Shown: in pieces, positions 8,549-16,629 of the stretch
Numbering within the stretch: position 1 is the first letter of the stretch
Layout: every line of letters starts with the position of its first letter
Source: JANQQN01 sp964519665
Lineage (GTDB): Bacteria; Myxococcota; Kuafuiibacteriia; Kuafuiibacteriales; Kuafuiibacteriaceae
Direction of reading: 5' to 3'
Length of the DNA: 64,000 nt
NCBI GenBank assembly: GCA_964519665.1
Contig: CAZFIV010000008.1
Coordinates: 62,001 to 126,000 of the forward strand
Made by a program: the position numbers and the translations under genes
The notes under the pieces: model-generated
Databases searched by the model: none
What the model was told of the DNA's origin: nothing
What the model saw: the letters and a program-made list of their open reading frames with translations, nothing else

Positions 8549-10410
8549 GATGCCTCCAAAATCTTGGTGATCCGAAGCGCCATCGGATGGCTGAGGTCGG
8601 GCGTCTGGTCCATGATCATCGCGGCCGCGCGAAACTCACCGTCCTCGGCCAGCGCCAGCGCCATGCAGAGCTTCAGTCGCCAATCGTAGGCGTTCAACTC
8701 GACCTGCTCCTGCAGCATCCCGAGGAGAGCGCGCGCGTCAGCCGCTCGCTGCCCATCCGGAGCCCGGATGACGTCGAGCACGCCGAAGTACGCGCTGAGG
8801 TCGCTGCGGGAAGGATCGAGTCGCTCGGCCCAGCTCAGCAGGAGCGTCGCTTCGCCGGTTCGACCCGCCCCCATCGCGCGCACGGCGCGGTCGACCTTCG
8901 GCTCCGCTTCGACCGCCCGCCGCTCCCGATCGATGGGAGAGAGCTTCTCTCCACGCTCGACCAGATGTGCGTACCGACGCGCCGATTCTCCGTCTTTGAG
9001 GACTTCGTAGGCCTCGTGCAGCAGGTCGAGAACCGGGCCTGCGCCCTGTCGATCGATATCCTCTTCGAACCGTCGGACCAAGAACCGGTACGCTCGGTCG
9101 AGCTGAGCGGCGTCGGTATCCGCCGACACGCGGAGAATCTGGAAGTAGTTCTGCCCGAAGTACGGCGTCAGTCGGTCGCGTACCGCTACGTATTCTCGGT
9201 CGTGAGCGTTGCCTCCGACCGCGGCCTCGGTTCGAATCTGCGAGGTTACCCGAACGACCGGCGGACGGGTATCGATCGCGCCACTGCTACGCCGGTGCAC
9301 GACCAATCCTTCCCCACCGCCAGCAACCCCTCCGGGCCCTCCGGACGGCGAACTCGGCGAGGCGGTGCCCGGCGGAGCCCGTTCGCTCGCCGACCACGCG
9401 GGCTCGGCGACCCCGGGAGATGCTGCTTCATCGACGTCGGCGGCCACGTTCGGCGACGATGGGAGCGCTCCGCCGGCGGACGCCAGCCCCGCGGCGGGAC
9501 CGCTGGGCGCCGCGGTGGGCCGGACCGCCGAAGCGCCCGCCGGTGCGTCGAGGGGATCGCTCGGGGACGACGTCGCCTCGATCCGACGGCCTTGATGCCC
9601 GGATTTGGGGCCGCTCATCGAAGCCGAAGCCGAAGAAGCGGACGAAGTCGTGAGCCCGCGAGGCCGGCCCGCCTCGCGCAGGTCGACCATGTCGGTCAGA
9701 TGAAGGGCGGTCAGCACCGCCGCCGCGCAGTCGGGCTCCAGCCCGGCTCGCTCGAGATCCGCGAGCCGCGCCGGAAAGTGCAGGGACTCCAACGCGGTCT
9801 CGACCGAAGGCCCCCATTCGAAGGGATCGACGTTCCGTGGATAGGTCGCCGAGAGAGTGAATCTGCTCTCGATGTGCTTGGCCAGGAAACGCTGAACCAC
9901 CGACCGGTCGCGCGCGTGGCGCAAGCCTTCGTACACTATGGGCAAGGGCTGCAAAATGGTGAGGATGCCATCCTCCAGCGCTTGAATGCCTTCGACGAAC
10001 CGAAACTCGATTGGGCCGGCGTCGAACAGCTTCACCAGCTGCCTACGGGCCCATCGAACTTGCGCCTGGTGCAAATCAACTTGCGATAAGAGCTCGGCGC
10101 GCCGGATCACGTCGGCCGCCGAATGGCCCGACGATTCGCCTTCCCGCAGGAGCTCGAGACCCGTATCCTCCCGGATGCGGTCCTCGCTGATGAGCAGCTG
10201 AATCAGTGAAAGCGGACCGTCGGGCAGATCGACCACGATCGGAACGCCGTCCCGGAAGTGGACGCGGTTTCTTGGCTCCGGATGAAGGAAAACATCGAGC
10301 CGCCCCGTGAGATTGCCGCGCAGAATCCCCAGCAGCAGCTCGGCGAGCGGATAGGTTGCAAACGTCGCATCCAGCGTGCCGCCCGGACGGATACTCTCAA
10401 TCTTGGGCAT
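8545..10410 (-). CDS. DUF4388 (PATAN-like) protein with a J-domain-like C-terminal half
   Basis: 621 residues from the ATG at 10410 (MPKIESIRPGG); the frame is open to 10479 but the added part is Arg-rich. The N-terminal ~100 residues are a DUF4388 domain (LAELLLGILRGNLTGRLDV, RVHFRDGVPIVVDL), common in myxobacterial regulatory proteins. After helical and Pro/Ser/Ala-rich linker regions, residues ~430-510 resemble a degenerate J domain (YFQILRVSADTDAAQLDRAYR, HEAYEVLKDGESARRY) without the HPD tripeptide needed to stimulate DnaK. The C-terminal ~110 residues look TPR-like (GEATLLLSWAERLDPSRSDL). Probably an adaptor protein; the partner is unknown. Its stop overlaps the truncated PAP2 start. 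Confidence 0.75.
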   Translation of the reverse strand: MPKIESIRPGGTLDATFATYPLAELLLGILRGNLTGRLDVFLHPEPRNRVHFRDGVPIVVDLPDGPLSLIQLLISEDRIREDTGLELLREGESSGHSAADVIRRAELLSQVDLHQAQVRWARRQLVKLFDAGPIEFRFVEGIQALEDGILTILQPLPIVYEGLRHARDRSVVQRFLAKHIESRFTLSATYPRNVDPFEWGPSVETALESLHFPARLADLERAGLEPDCAAAVLTALHLTDMVDLREAGRPRGLTTSSASSASASMSGPKSGHQGRRIEATSSPSDPLDAPAGASAVRPTAAPSGPAAGLASAGGALPSSPNVAADVDEAASPGVAEPAWSASERAPPGTASPSSPSGGPGGVAGGGEGLVVHRRSSGAIDTRPPVVRVTSQIRTEAAVGGNAHDREYVAVRDRLTPYFGQNYFQILRVSADTDAAQLDRAYRFLVRRFEEDIDRQGAGPVLDLLHEAYEVLKDGESARRYAHLVERGEKLSPIDRERRAVEAEPKVDRAVRAMGAGRTGEATLLLSWAERLDPSRSDLSAYFGVLDVIRAPDGQRAADARALLGMLQEQVELNAYDWRLKLCMALALAEDGEFRAAAMIMDQTPDLSHPMALRITKILEAS

Positions 10411-10537
10411 GGTACGTCGTCGACCGGCCGCCGGCTCTCGACGGCCCATCTCCTTTGCTCGCTGCGCAGCTCCGCCCAAGACGGAGCAGCGCCGGTTCTG
10501 CGCAATCGGGTCTCTTCAGCCACGATATCACATCCCG

Positions 10538-10759
10538 ATGCTTCGGAAGACGGTCGACCAAGGCCGTCCGGGCGACCTCACCGACCGCATCGGACCCATC
10601 GTGCAGAAGATCAAAGACGTCGGGTTCTTCGCGTTCGTGAACCCGATGACCGTTGCCCTCGTCGGCCGGAGCCTCAACCCAGAGGTCCGGCAGCCTTCGG
10701 ATGTGTCGTGGGGATTGGGGGCTCGAGTTCCAGGAACGCCCAAAGCTTCGAATCCATGA
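10538..10759 (+). CDS. Possible 73-residue small protein
   Basis: An ATG-started frame with codon use like real genes here in its first half (third positions mostly G or C) and a hydrophobic middle (VGFFAFVNPMTVALVG). Its 3' part is antisense to the last ~85 bp of the HAD phosphatase gene. No Shine-Dalgarno sequence and no recognised homologue; it may be a chance open frame. Confidence 0.3.
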   Translation: MLRKTVDQGRPGDLTDRIGPIVQKIKDVGFFAFVNPMTVALVGRSLNPEVRQPSDVSWGLGARVPGTPKASNP

Positions 10760-11417
10760 GCGACTCGACCACCAGGTCGGCCCCCGCCGCCAAGAGCGCG
10801 TCTCGGTGGCGGGAGCCCGCCAAGACTCCGATCGCCCGAGCTCCGGCCGCGTGTGCAGCGGCGACGTCTTTTTCGGTGTCCCCGAGCACGACGATCTCAT
10901 CGGGCACGAACCGCCGGTTGTACCGCTGTTCGGCGATCGTTTGCCCGCGCTCGATGCCACGGCGCACCAGCTCTGTGCGGTCACTGGCGTCGGACCCGTA
11001 TCCGCCGAAATCGAAGAGCGACCAGAGTCCGCCGTGAGAGAGCTTGAGCTCCGCCCCCGCCTCGACGTTGCCGGTCGCCAAGCCGACCGCATATCGACCG
11101 GCGCTCCGAGCGGCCAAGGGGAGGGCTTCGGCACCCGGAAGGACCGTGTACTCGGGCCCCGAATTCTCCAGTTCGATCTCCAGCTCCGCCAGATAGGCCC
11201 CGATGACTCGACGCCACTCGTCGTCGCCCGCCAGCGGCCGCCCCAAGTGCTGCCGAAATGCGTCGTCGAGGATGACCGGGTCGGTGCTACCGTGTAGGCG
11301 CACGCCTTTCAGGGCACCATCGACGCCCGCTACCTTGTGAATCGCCGTGCTCAGAGCGCGTCGGCCGGCACCTCCCGTGTCTACGAGGGTCCCGTCGATA
11401 TCGAATAACAGCAACAT
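10674..11417 (-). CDS. HAD-superfamily hydrolase (phosphoglycolate-phosphatase-like)
   Basis: 247 residues. DIDGTLVDT at residues 5-13 provides the nucleophile and acid/base aspartates, LATGN near residue 113 is motif II, and VVLGDTEKDVAAA near residue 176 is the metal-binding motif IV; the helical cap between motifs I and II is typical of subfamily I. Homologues dephosphorylate small metabolites such as 2-phosphoglycolate, but the substrate cannot be told from sequence. The gene stands alone, with about 200 bp before it and about 260 bp after it. Confidence 0.88.
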   Translation of the reverse strand: MLLLFDIDGTLVDTGGAGRRALSTAIHKVAGVDGALKGVRLHGSTDPVILDDAFRQHLGRPLAGDDEWRRVIGAYLAELEIELENSGPEYTVLPGAEALPLAARSAGRYAVGLATGNVEAGAELKLSHGGLWSLFDFGGYGSDASDRTELVRRGIERGQTIAEQRYNRRFVPDEIVVLGDTEKDVAAAHAAGARAIGVLAGSRHRDALLAAGADLVVESLMDSKLWAFLELEPPIPTTHPKAAGPLG

Positions 11418-11632
11418 GCTTCATCTCCTGGTGGTCCGTTGAGATCGGACCGCTGAGGCCGTCCGGGTGCGCTCGACGGCCCAGCTCGGCAAGCGGCCTT
11501 CGAAAGCCCAGCGGGGCTGCGCACGGGCTGGGCTCCACCCAACGCCCTCCGCCGCCCCGCCCGGCCCTCCGAACGCTCGCCGGGGGCGCCCGTGTGTTTT
11601 CGCTGGTCGGCGCTGCATGACCAGGAAAGGCC

Positions 11633-12973
11633 TCATGACGTTGAATCTTGATCCTTCGCGGATGCTTCGACCTCAGCGCTAGACTCTTCGGAGCTGGACT
11701 CGACCTCATCGCCTGACTCGACTTCGCGGCGGACCACACCGGGGGACGCATCGGCGTTCGGGGGCCCATCGGCGGTTGGAGCGTCCGTCTCCGGCGATTC
11801 GAGGTCCGAGGATTCGGACGCGGCCGAGACTTCGGACGAAGGCGCGAGCACCCCGCCCGACGGCACCCACGAGACCGGAACGCCCGCCGCATCGGCGCTC
11901 GGACCCGGCAACTCGGTCGCCGCCCGGAACCCGTGCGCGCGTGAGCTCGCGATTGAGAGATCGACACCCTCAGGCTCCTCGGGCTGCTCCAATGGAAGGT
12001 CGAGGACCGTTCGGAGGCCGGGGGCCATCGATACCACCACGGAGACCGCGGACAGAACCGTGGCCACGGTACATTGGTCCCCTGGAAGCTCCCCTTCAAA
12101 GTGCAGAGGAGGTTCTCCCACGATATCGATCGTATCACGGGGTTCGGGCTCATCGACCGCGATGATCAGTTCGAGCGTGATGACTTCCCGGTCGCCGCGA
12201 TAGCCACGAGCGACCTGATGAATGCCACGGACCCGGCCCGAGGGCACCGCTCCGATCGTGGAGGTCGTGGGACTGGCCGCGAGCACCGGCGTGAACACCT
12301 CAGCCGTCTTATCCAACGGAACGCCGACCCCCCGGGCGATCAACTTCAGCGAGGCGGCCAAACCCACGTGGCCCACGTGGCCATGTCGAATCGCCTCACT
12401 GAAGCCGTGGGGAGTAAGGCCCACGCCCGCCTTCTGCTGCAGCTGGGCCCGTCGAGTTCCGGCATCCACGAAGCGGGCGACGCGGATTCGCCGAATGTTC
12501 CGGGTCGCTTGGGCGAGCACGACCGGCAGCCGATCCATCGCGAACCCTGGATTGACGCCCGTCGCGAGCACCACGACGCCCGCCCCGCGGGCTCGGTCGT
12601 CGAAATCGGCCGCCAGCTGACCGCGGCCCAGGTCGGGGTCGACCAGATTTTCGCAGGTGGTCAGCACGTGGGCGCCCTGAGCGACGCAGGCGTCCAAGAT
12701 CGGAGCCACCGTTTCGATGTCGGTCTCAGTGCACACGACGGCGACCTCCGGTCGCGCGCGCGCCAACATGCCCTCCGCGGTGGACTCGATCGGAAGGCCC
12801 AGGCGCCCCTCGCCAATGAGCTCTCCGAGGTCGCGTCCCGCTTTCATGGGGTCGGAATCGGCGATTCCTACGAGCTTGACCCGCGGATCTTCCAGGGCCG
12901 CCCGGGCCACTTCCTGCCCGACCCAACCCAGGCCGACGATCCCGAACCGGATCCGCTCCTTCAGCCGCCCCAT
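11633..12973 (-). CDS. DapB-like NAD(P)-dependent dehydrogenase with acidic tail
   Basis: 446 residues. A Rossmann fold opens the protein (FGIVGLGWVGQEVARAAL), with VVCTETD, LTTCENLVDP and VLATGVNPGFAMD corresponding to the core of the dihydrodipicolinate-reductase-like family that includes 2,4-diaminopentanoate dehydrogenase. The catalytic domain ends near residue 340. The last ~105 residues are low-complexity Ser/Glu/Asp/Pro, unusual for this family and probably disordered. The exact substrate is unknown; an amine dehydrogenase acting on an amino acid derivative is the closest guess. Confidence 0.8.
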   Translation of the reverse strand: MGRLKERIRFGIVGLGWVGQEVARAALEDPRVKLVGIADSDPMKAGRDLGELIGEGRLGLPIESTAEGMLARARPEVAVVCTETDIETVAPILDACVAQGAHVLTTCENLVDPDLGRGQLAADFDDRARGAGVVVLATGVNPGFAMDRLPVVLAQATRNIRRIRVARFVDAGTRRAQLQQKAGVGLTPHGFSEAIRHGHVGHVGLAASLKLIARGVGVPLDKTAEVFTPVLAASPTTSTIGAVPSGRVRGIHQVARGYRGDREVITLELIIAVDEPEPRDTIDIVGEPPLHFEGELPGDQCTVATVLSAVSVVVSMAPGLRTVLDLPLEQPEEPEGVDLSIASSRAHGFRAATELPGPSADAAGVPVSWVPSGGVLAPSSEVSAASESSDLESPETDAPTADGPPNADASPGVVRREVESGDEVESSSEESSAEVEASAKDQDSTS

Positions 12974-13055
12974 CGCGCCGAGGCTAACCCGATGTGGGCA
13001 CGCCGACCATGGTGCGATCGCCGGCGAGCCGGCCTTGACGTTCGTCCCTCTTCCG

Positions 13056-13427
13056 ATGAGCGTACGGGCCGTGCCGAGCCAAGCCTATGGGTCCGAAGAG
13101 ACCTCCCGCGTCTCGGCCAATGTCTCGGCCAATGTCTCGGCCAACGTCTGGGCTGGTCGGGAGGTCGCACCCGCGCAGCCCATACCCGACGGCGCCTCGC
13201 CGACTCCGGGACCCGAATCGAGTGACCGTGCCCCCCATCAGCCGGCACTCTCGCCCGCCCACCTTCGTCAGGCCGTGATGTTTGCCGTTTCACCGATGAC
13301 GCGGTTGTGGGTCGCGACGACCCTGGGGCTGGGTGGCGCATTCTTGGGGGTGGCGCTCTTTCGCAGCTTGGGCGCGGTTCTGATGTCGCTCGAACACCGT
13401 GCCCTCGAGGCGCTCTTGCTGCCCTGA
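13056..13427 (+). CDS. Short membrane protein, first gene of an ExbB/D-like cassette
   Basis: About 123 residues from the ATG at 13056; the frame is open further upstream but there it is antisense to the dehydrogenase gene. The N-terminal 70 residues are Pro/Ser/Ala-rich with a threefold VSAN repeat, followed by one transmembrane segment near residues 88-110 (LWVATTLGLGGAFLGVALF). No family was recognised. Only 3 bp separate it from the next membrane-protein gene, so the three genes from 13056 to 15485 are very likely one transcript. Confidence 0.55.
   Translation: MSVRAVPSQAYGSEETSRVSANVSANVSANVWAGREVAPAQPIPDGASPTPGPESSDRAPHQPALSPAHLRQAVMFAVSPMTRLWVATTLGLGGAFLGVALFRSLGAVLMSLEHRALEALLLP
13111..13146. 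repeat. Three 12-bp in-frame tandem repeats (VSAN)
   Basis: TCTCGGCCAATG is repeated three times with one mismatch in the last copy. It adds four residues per unit to the N-terminal linker of the short membrane protein. Confidence 0.9.
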
Positions 13428-13430
13428 CCC

Positions 13431-14006
13431 ATGATTGCCTTCGAGATGTTAGTGGCGGAACCAGCGATGCTCGCGCTGGTCGTCGCGGGGGTTGGATTCG
13501 CGCTGGTCGTCGTACTGCTGGCCGCCCGGGCCCAACAGCGTCTCGACGAGCAGAGTCAGTTGCTGCTCGGCCTCGCCTTGACGGGCCGAGCTGACGAAGC
13601 ACGAATTCAGGCCCGGCAAAACCCCCGCGACCTCGGTCCCATGTTGTCGGCCTTGGGCGGTCGACTGACTCCACCGTCCCCCCGGCCCGTGGCGCGGGAC
13701 CTCGTCGCGGTGATCGGCGTTTCGACCTTCCCGCTCCTCGCCGTAGTTGGAGGGTGGCAAGCCTCACTGTCACCGAGCGCTGGCGCCCGCGTGACGGGGA
13801 TAGCCGCGAGTTTCGCCGCTTTCGCAGTCCTGCTGCCCACCGCGGTGGCGGCGACGACGCTCGTGATCAGCCTCGGACGCCGAGCCGCCCGCGTCGTTCG
13901 CGGGGCCGCGGTTCAGCTCTTGGCGAGAGGCGTCAAGGCGGCCGTCGACGCCGAGCTGCTCGACAACCTTCGACGGAGATCCTCGCGCGACCCGCGAGGC
14001 GAGTGA
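13431..14006 (+). CDS. Three-TM membrane protein, ExbB/TolQ/MotA-like topology
   Basis: 191 residues. One N-terminal transmembrane helix (about residues 13-33), a cytoplasmic stretch containing LLLGLALTGRADEARIQAR, then two helices at about residues 90-110 and 125-150 (GIAASFAAFAVLLPTAVAATTLVI). This is the topology of ExbB/TolQ/MotA proteins, and the GIAASFAAFAVLLPTA segment loosely resembles their conserved third-helix region. Similarity is weak and the assignment is inference. It lies 3 bp after the previous gene and 3 bp before the next. Confidence 0.6.
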   Translation: MIAFEMLVAEPAMLALVVAGVGFALVVVLLAARAQQRLDEQSQLLLGLALTGRADEARIQARQNPRDLGPMLSALGGRLTPPSPRPVARDLVAVIGVSTFPLLAVVGGWQASLSPSAGARVTGIAASFAAFAVLLPTAVAATTLVISLGRRAARVVRGAAVQLLARGVKAAVDAELLDNLRRRSSRDPRGE

Positions 14007-14009
14007 GCC

Positions 14010-15485
14010 ATGGTCGAATCGATGGCCTGGGGGATCGTCGCCCTCATCGTTCTGCTGGCGCTTTCTCAGAGCCTCGTCGAGTGGAGCACCCTGCGACGAC
14101 TGGTGATCCTCGCCGATCGGCCGGATCGTCTTCACCGGGCCATTCGTTCACTCGGCAACCCCTACCGCCGCGTGTTCAGTACCTTCGTCGACAGTCATGA
14201 GCGCGCGGCATCGATCGACGAAGCCTTGGCGAGAGCGCTCGTCCAGGGCGCTCAGTCTCCATTTTCGGCCCCGCTGTTCTTTCATATCTTCGCCGTCATA
14301 CTGACCGTGGGCGCCATCTTCGCCCCGGCCGTCTCGGCTCTCTTGCAAGCAGCCACGACGGTGGTCGAATTATTCGACGAAGGTCGGACTCAGTCCGTGC
14401 GCTCTCGGTACCTATACGGCGCCACCGGTTTGCATCCGGCGTTCGTCGAGCTCGGCGAGGCGTTCGAGACCACGGCCTGGCTCACCGCTGCTCTCGCGGT
14501 GGCGTGGGCCCTTCGGTGGTGGCTCCTGCGCCCCGAGGTCCGCGAAGCCCGCCTGACCCGTGCCCTGATCGAATGCGCCGGACGCATGAAACCCGGCGCC
14601 AGTGCACCGGTCAGCACCCGGCTGGCGGAGCTCATCGCGCCCGACCGGGGCCTTGCCCGCCCCGTTCTGGCGACGGCAATGTGGACCGTTGCCGTCACGG
14701 TCGGTTGGCTCGCCCTGATCGGGGGCGCACAGATTCGAATCGCGAGCCAGCGGCCGCGCCCCTTCGCGGTCTGGCCACCGGAGAGCGCGCGGCGAATCGA
14801 GATCTACCACGGGGTGGTGCTGCCCCGGGCTCACGCCGGAGCGCCGCTCGTGCGGACGGAAAGACCCTCCCTGACTTTCGGCCCGTCGGAGGTCTTTTTT
14901 CACAACGTTTCGATGATGCGGCTGGTCGACGGTCGTACGCCCGCCAACTGGGCCGAGTCCGCCCCCGAACTCGCGCGGAGCCTCGCTGATTTTCCGCGCC
15001 CCCTCGAAGTGACCGTCCTGGCCCACCGATCGGTGAAACTCGACGTCGTGGTGCCCGTGTTGCGCCGACTGGCCGCCCGATACGACATCGCCAAGTACCA
15101 CCTGATTCTCGAGCGCGACGTCGGCACTCCGGACGGAGGCCGTTTGCAATCTGTCCTGCCGCTCGAAGTCCGATCGGAACGGGAGTCAACGCTGCTGAAG
15201 ATGCACATCGAGGCGACCGGGGTCCAGATTTCGCCGACGGGGGCCTTCGTTCCCTTCGAGTCGAAGGACTGGCGCACCGACCTTCGAGACGAGATCCGGG
15301 CGTCGCCGGCTCTTCGGGAGAGCCCGCAGGCGCCGGTCGTTGCCCTCGCGGTGGGTTCCGAGATGCTGGCCCAAGGCGACTATCGGCGCCTCATTGGCGC
15401 TATGAGCGCGGCGGACTCCTCGTGCGCCGATCGCTTCGATTGCGGGCTCCCCGGCCTCGGGCTCCGGTTCACCATCGCGCCTTAG
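14010..15485 (+). CDS. Fused ExbB-like/ExbD-like membrane protein (inferred)
   Basis: 491 residues. The first ~180 residues repeat the layout of the preceding protein: a helix at 6-24, a loop, then two helices at about 90-115 and 152-172. A further single helix near residues 222-240 is followed by an extracytoplasmic part of ~250 residues. Within that part LEVTVLAHRSVKLDVVVPVLRRL followed by a conserved-looking strand resembles the ExbD/TolR periplasmic domain (residue-charged helix plus strand). The protein may therefore combine stator and peptidoglycan-side functions in one chain. Its TAG stop overlaps the stop region of the convergent map gene by 4 bp. Confidence 0.55.
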   Translation: MVESMAWGIVALIVLLALSQSLVEWSTLRRLVILADRPDRLHRAIRSLGNPYRRVFSTFVDSHERAASIDEALARALVQGAQSPFSAPLFFHIFAVILTVGAIFAPAVSALLQAATTVVELFDEGRTQSVRSRYLYGATGLHPAFVELGEAFETTAWLTAALAVAWALRWWLLRPEVREARLTRALIECAGRMKPGASAPVSTRLAELIAPDRGLARPVLATAMWTVAVTVGWLALIGGAQIRIASQRPRPFAVWPPESARRIEIYHGVVLPRAHAGAPLVRTERPSLTFGPSEVFFHNVSMMRLVDGRTPANWAESAPELARSLADFPRPLEVTVLAHRSVKLDVVVPVLRRLAARYDIAKYHLILERDVGTPDGGRLQSVLPLEVRSERESTLLKMHIEATGVQISPTGAFVPFESKDWRTDLRDEIRASPALRESPQAPVVALAVGSEMLAQGDYRRLIGAMSAADSSCADRFDCGLPGLGLRFTIAP

Positions 15486-16285
15486 GCGTCATCCAGGTAC
15501 TTCCAGTCGGTCAGGATGTCGTACCCGGTCGCGGTGACGAGCACGGTGTGCTCAAACTGGGCCGACAGCCGTCCGTCCTGAGTCCGGACCGTCCAGCGAT
15601 CGAGAGGGTCGAGCACCGTCTCGTGGGTGCCCAGATTGATCATGGGTTCCACTGTGAAAATCATGCCTTCGCGCAAGCGAAGGGTGGGCCCCGGGTTCCG
15701 CCAATGGGGAATCTGGGGCGCTTCGTGAAAGCTCCGGCCGATGCCATGTCCGACGTACTCCCGAACCACTCCGTAGCCAAACTGCTCAGCGTACGTCTGA
15801 ATGGCGACACCAATATCGCGAACCCGGCTCTTCGGCTTGATGGTCTCGATACCGCGGTACATGCAGGACCAGGTCACTTCGACGAGCTGCTGCGCTTCCG
15901 GGCTCACTTCGCCTACCAGAAAGGTCCGCGAGGTATCGCCGTGAAAGCCATCAAGGATGCTAGTGACATCGATATTGATAATGTCGCCGTCGCGGAGAAT
16001 CTCGTCGCGACTCGGAATACCGTGACAAATGACATCATTCAGCGAGGTGCAGACGGACTTCGGGAAGGGCGGAATGCCCCGGTCCGGGTCCTCACCGTAG
16101 TTGAGCGGCGCCGGCGTAGCACCATGATCGAGGGTGTACTGATGAACCGCTTCGTTGATCTCTTCGGTCGAAATGCCGGGCTTGACCAGCTCGCCGGCCA
16201 TCCGAAGCGTCCGGGCGGCGAGCTTGCACGCCTCCCGCATGGCGTCGATTTCGGCGGCACTCTTGACGATCGGATGCTTACTCAC
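15482..16285 (-). CDS. map: Methionine aminopeptidase, type I
   Basis: Removes the initiator methionine from nascent proteins. The GTG at 16285 is chosen because GGAGG lies 5 bases before it; a longer frame to 16324 has no such site. That gives 267 residues. The five metal ligands are all visible: IINIDV and HGDTSR aspartates, VGHGIG histidine, FTVEPMIN and QFEHTV glutamates. The SEH-type zinc-finger N-terminal extension of some homologues is absent. It stands alone rather than next to the secY/infA genes with which map often occurs. Confidence 0.95.
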   Translation of the reverse strand: MSKHPIVKSAAEIDAMREACKLAARTLRMAGELVKPGISTEEINEAVHQYTLDHGATPAPLNYGEDPDRGIPPFPKSVCTSLNDVICHGIPSRDEILRDGDIINIDVTSILDGFHGDTSRTFLVGEVSPEAQQLVEVTWSCMYRGIETIKPKSRVRDIGVAIQTYAEQFGYGVVREYVGHGIGRSFHEAPQIPHWRNPGPTLRLREGMIFTVEPMINLGTHETVLDPLDRWTVRTQDGRLSAQFEHTVLVTATGYDILTDWKYLDDA

Positions 16286-16629
16286 GTGAGCCTCCACAGT
16301 AGCCACTACCACCCACAACGACAATCTGTACTCACCACCGACCGTTGATTTGGCGGTACCATGCTGCGGTGAGCGACGAGCGGGAGGACCAGCAAGCCAA
16401 GCGGAGAGTGCGCCAAGCGAGCGGGGCCGGAGATGACGACGACGCCCAGCCCGCGTCGAAGCACCCGCAAGCGCCGTCCGATCAGGCCTCAGCGAGTGTG
16501 AGCGATGGGTGCGACGGCGCCCGAGCCGAGCTCGACAGGCACACGAGACGCGCCGTCGATCATCGCTTCGTGGCTACCCAGCGAGTCCGGTGGCCGGAGA
16601 AAAACCCGCAAATAGAGAGGAAGGCTACC
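16286..16629. other. Divergent upstream region between map and the next gene
   Basis: About 340 bp with no supported gene if the start at 16630 is correct. The plus-strand frame is open here from 16345, but its residues (Asp-, Gln- and Arg-rich) give no domain. It should hold promoters for both flanking genes; no clear promoter could be picked. Confidence 0.4.

Noticed and set aside
12074..13225. A 383-codon plus-strand open frame antisense to the dehydrogenase
   Set aside because: Composition is typical of a GC-rich shadow, and the dehydrogenase reading has Rossmann motifs.
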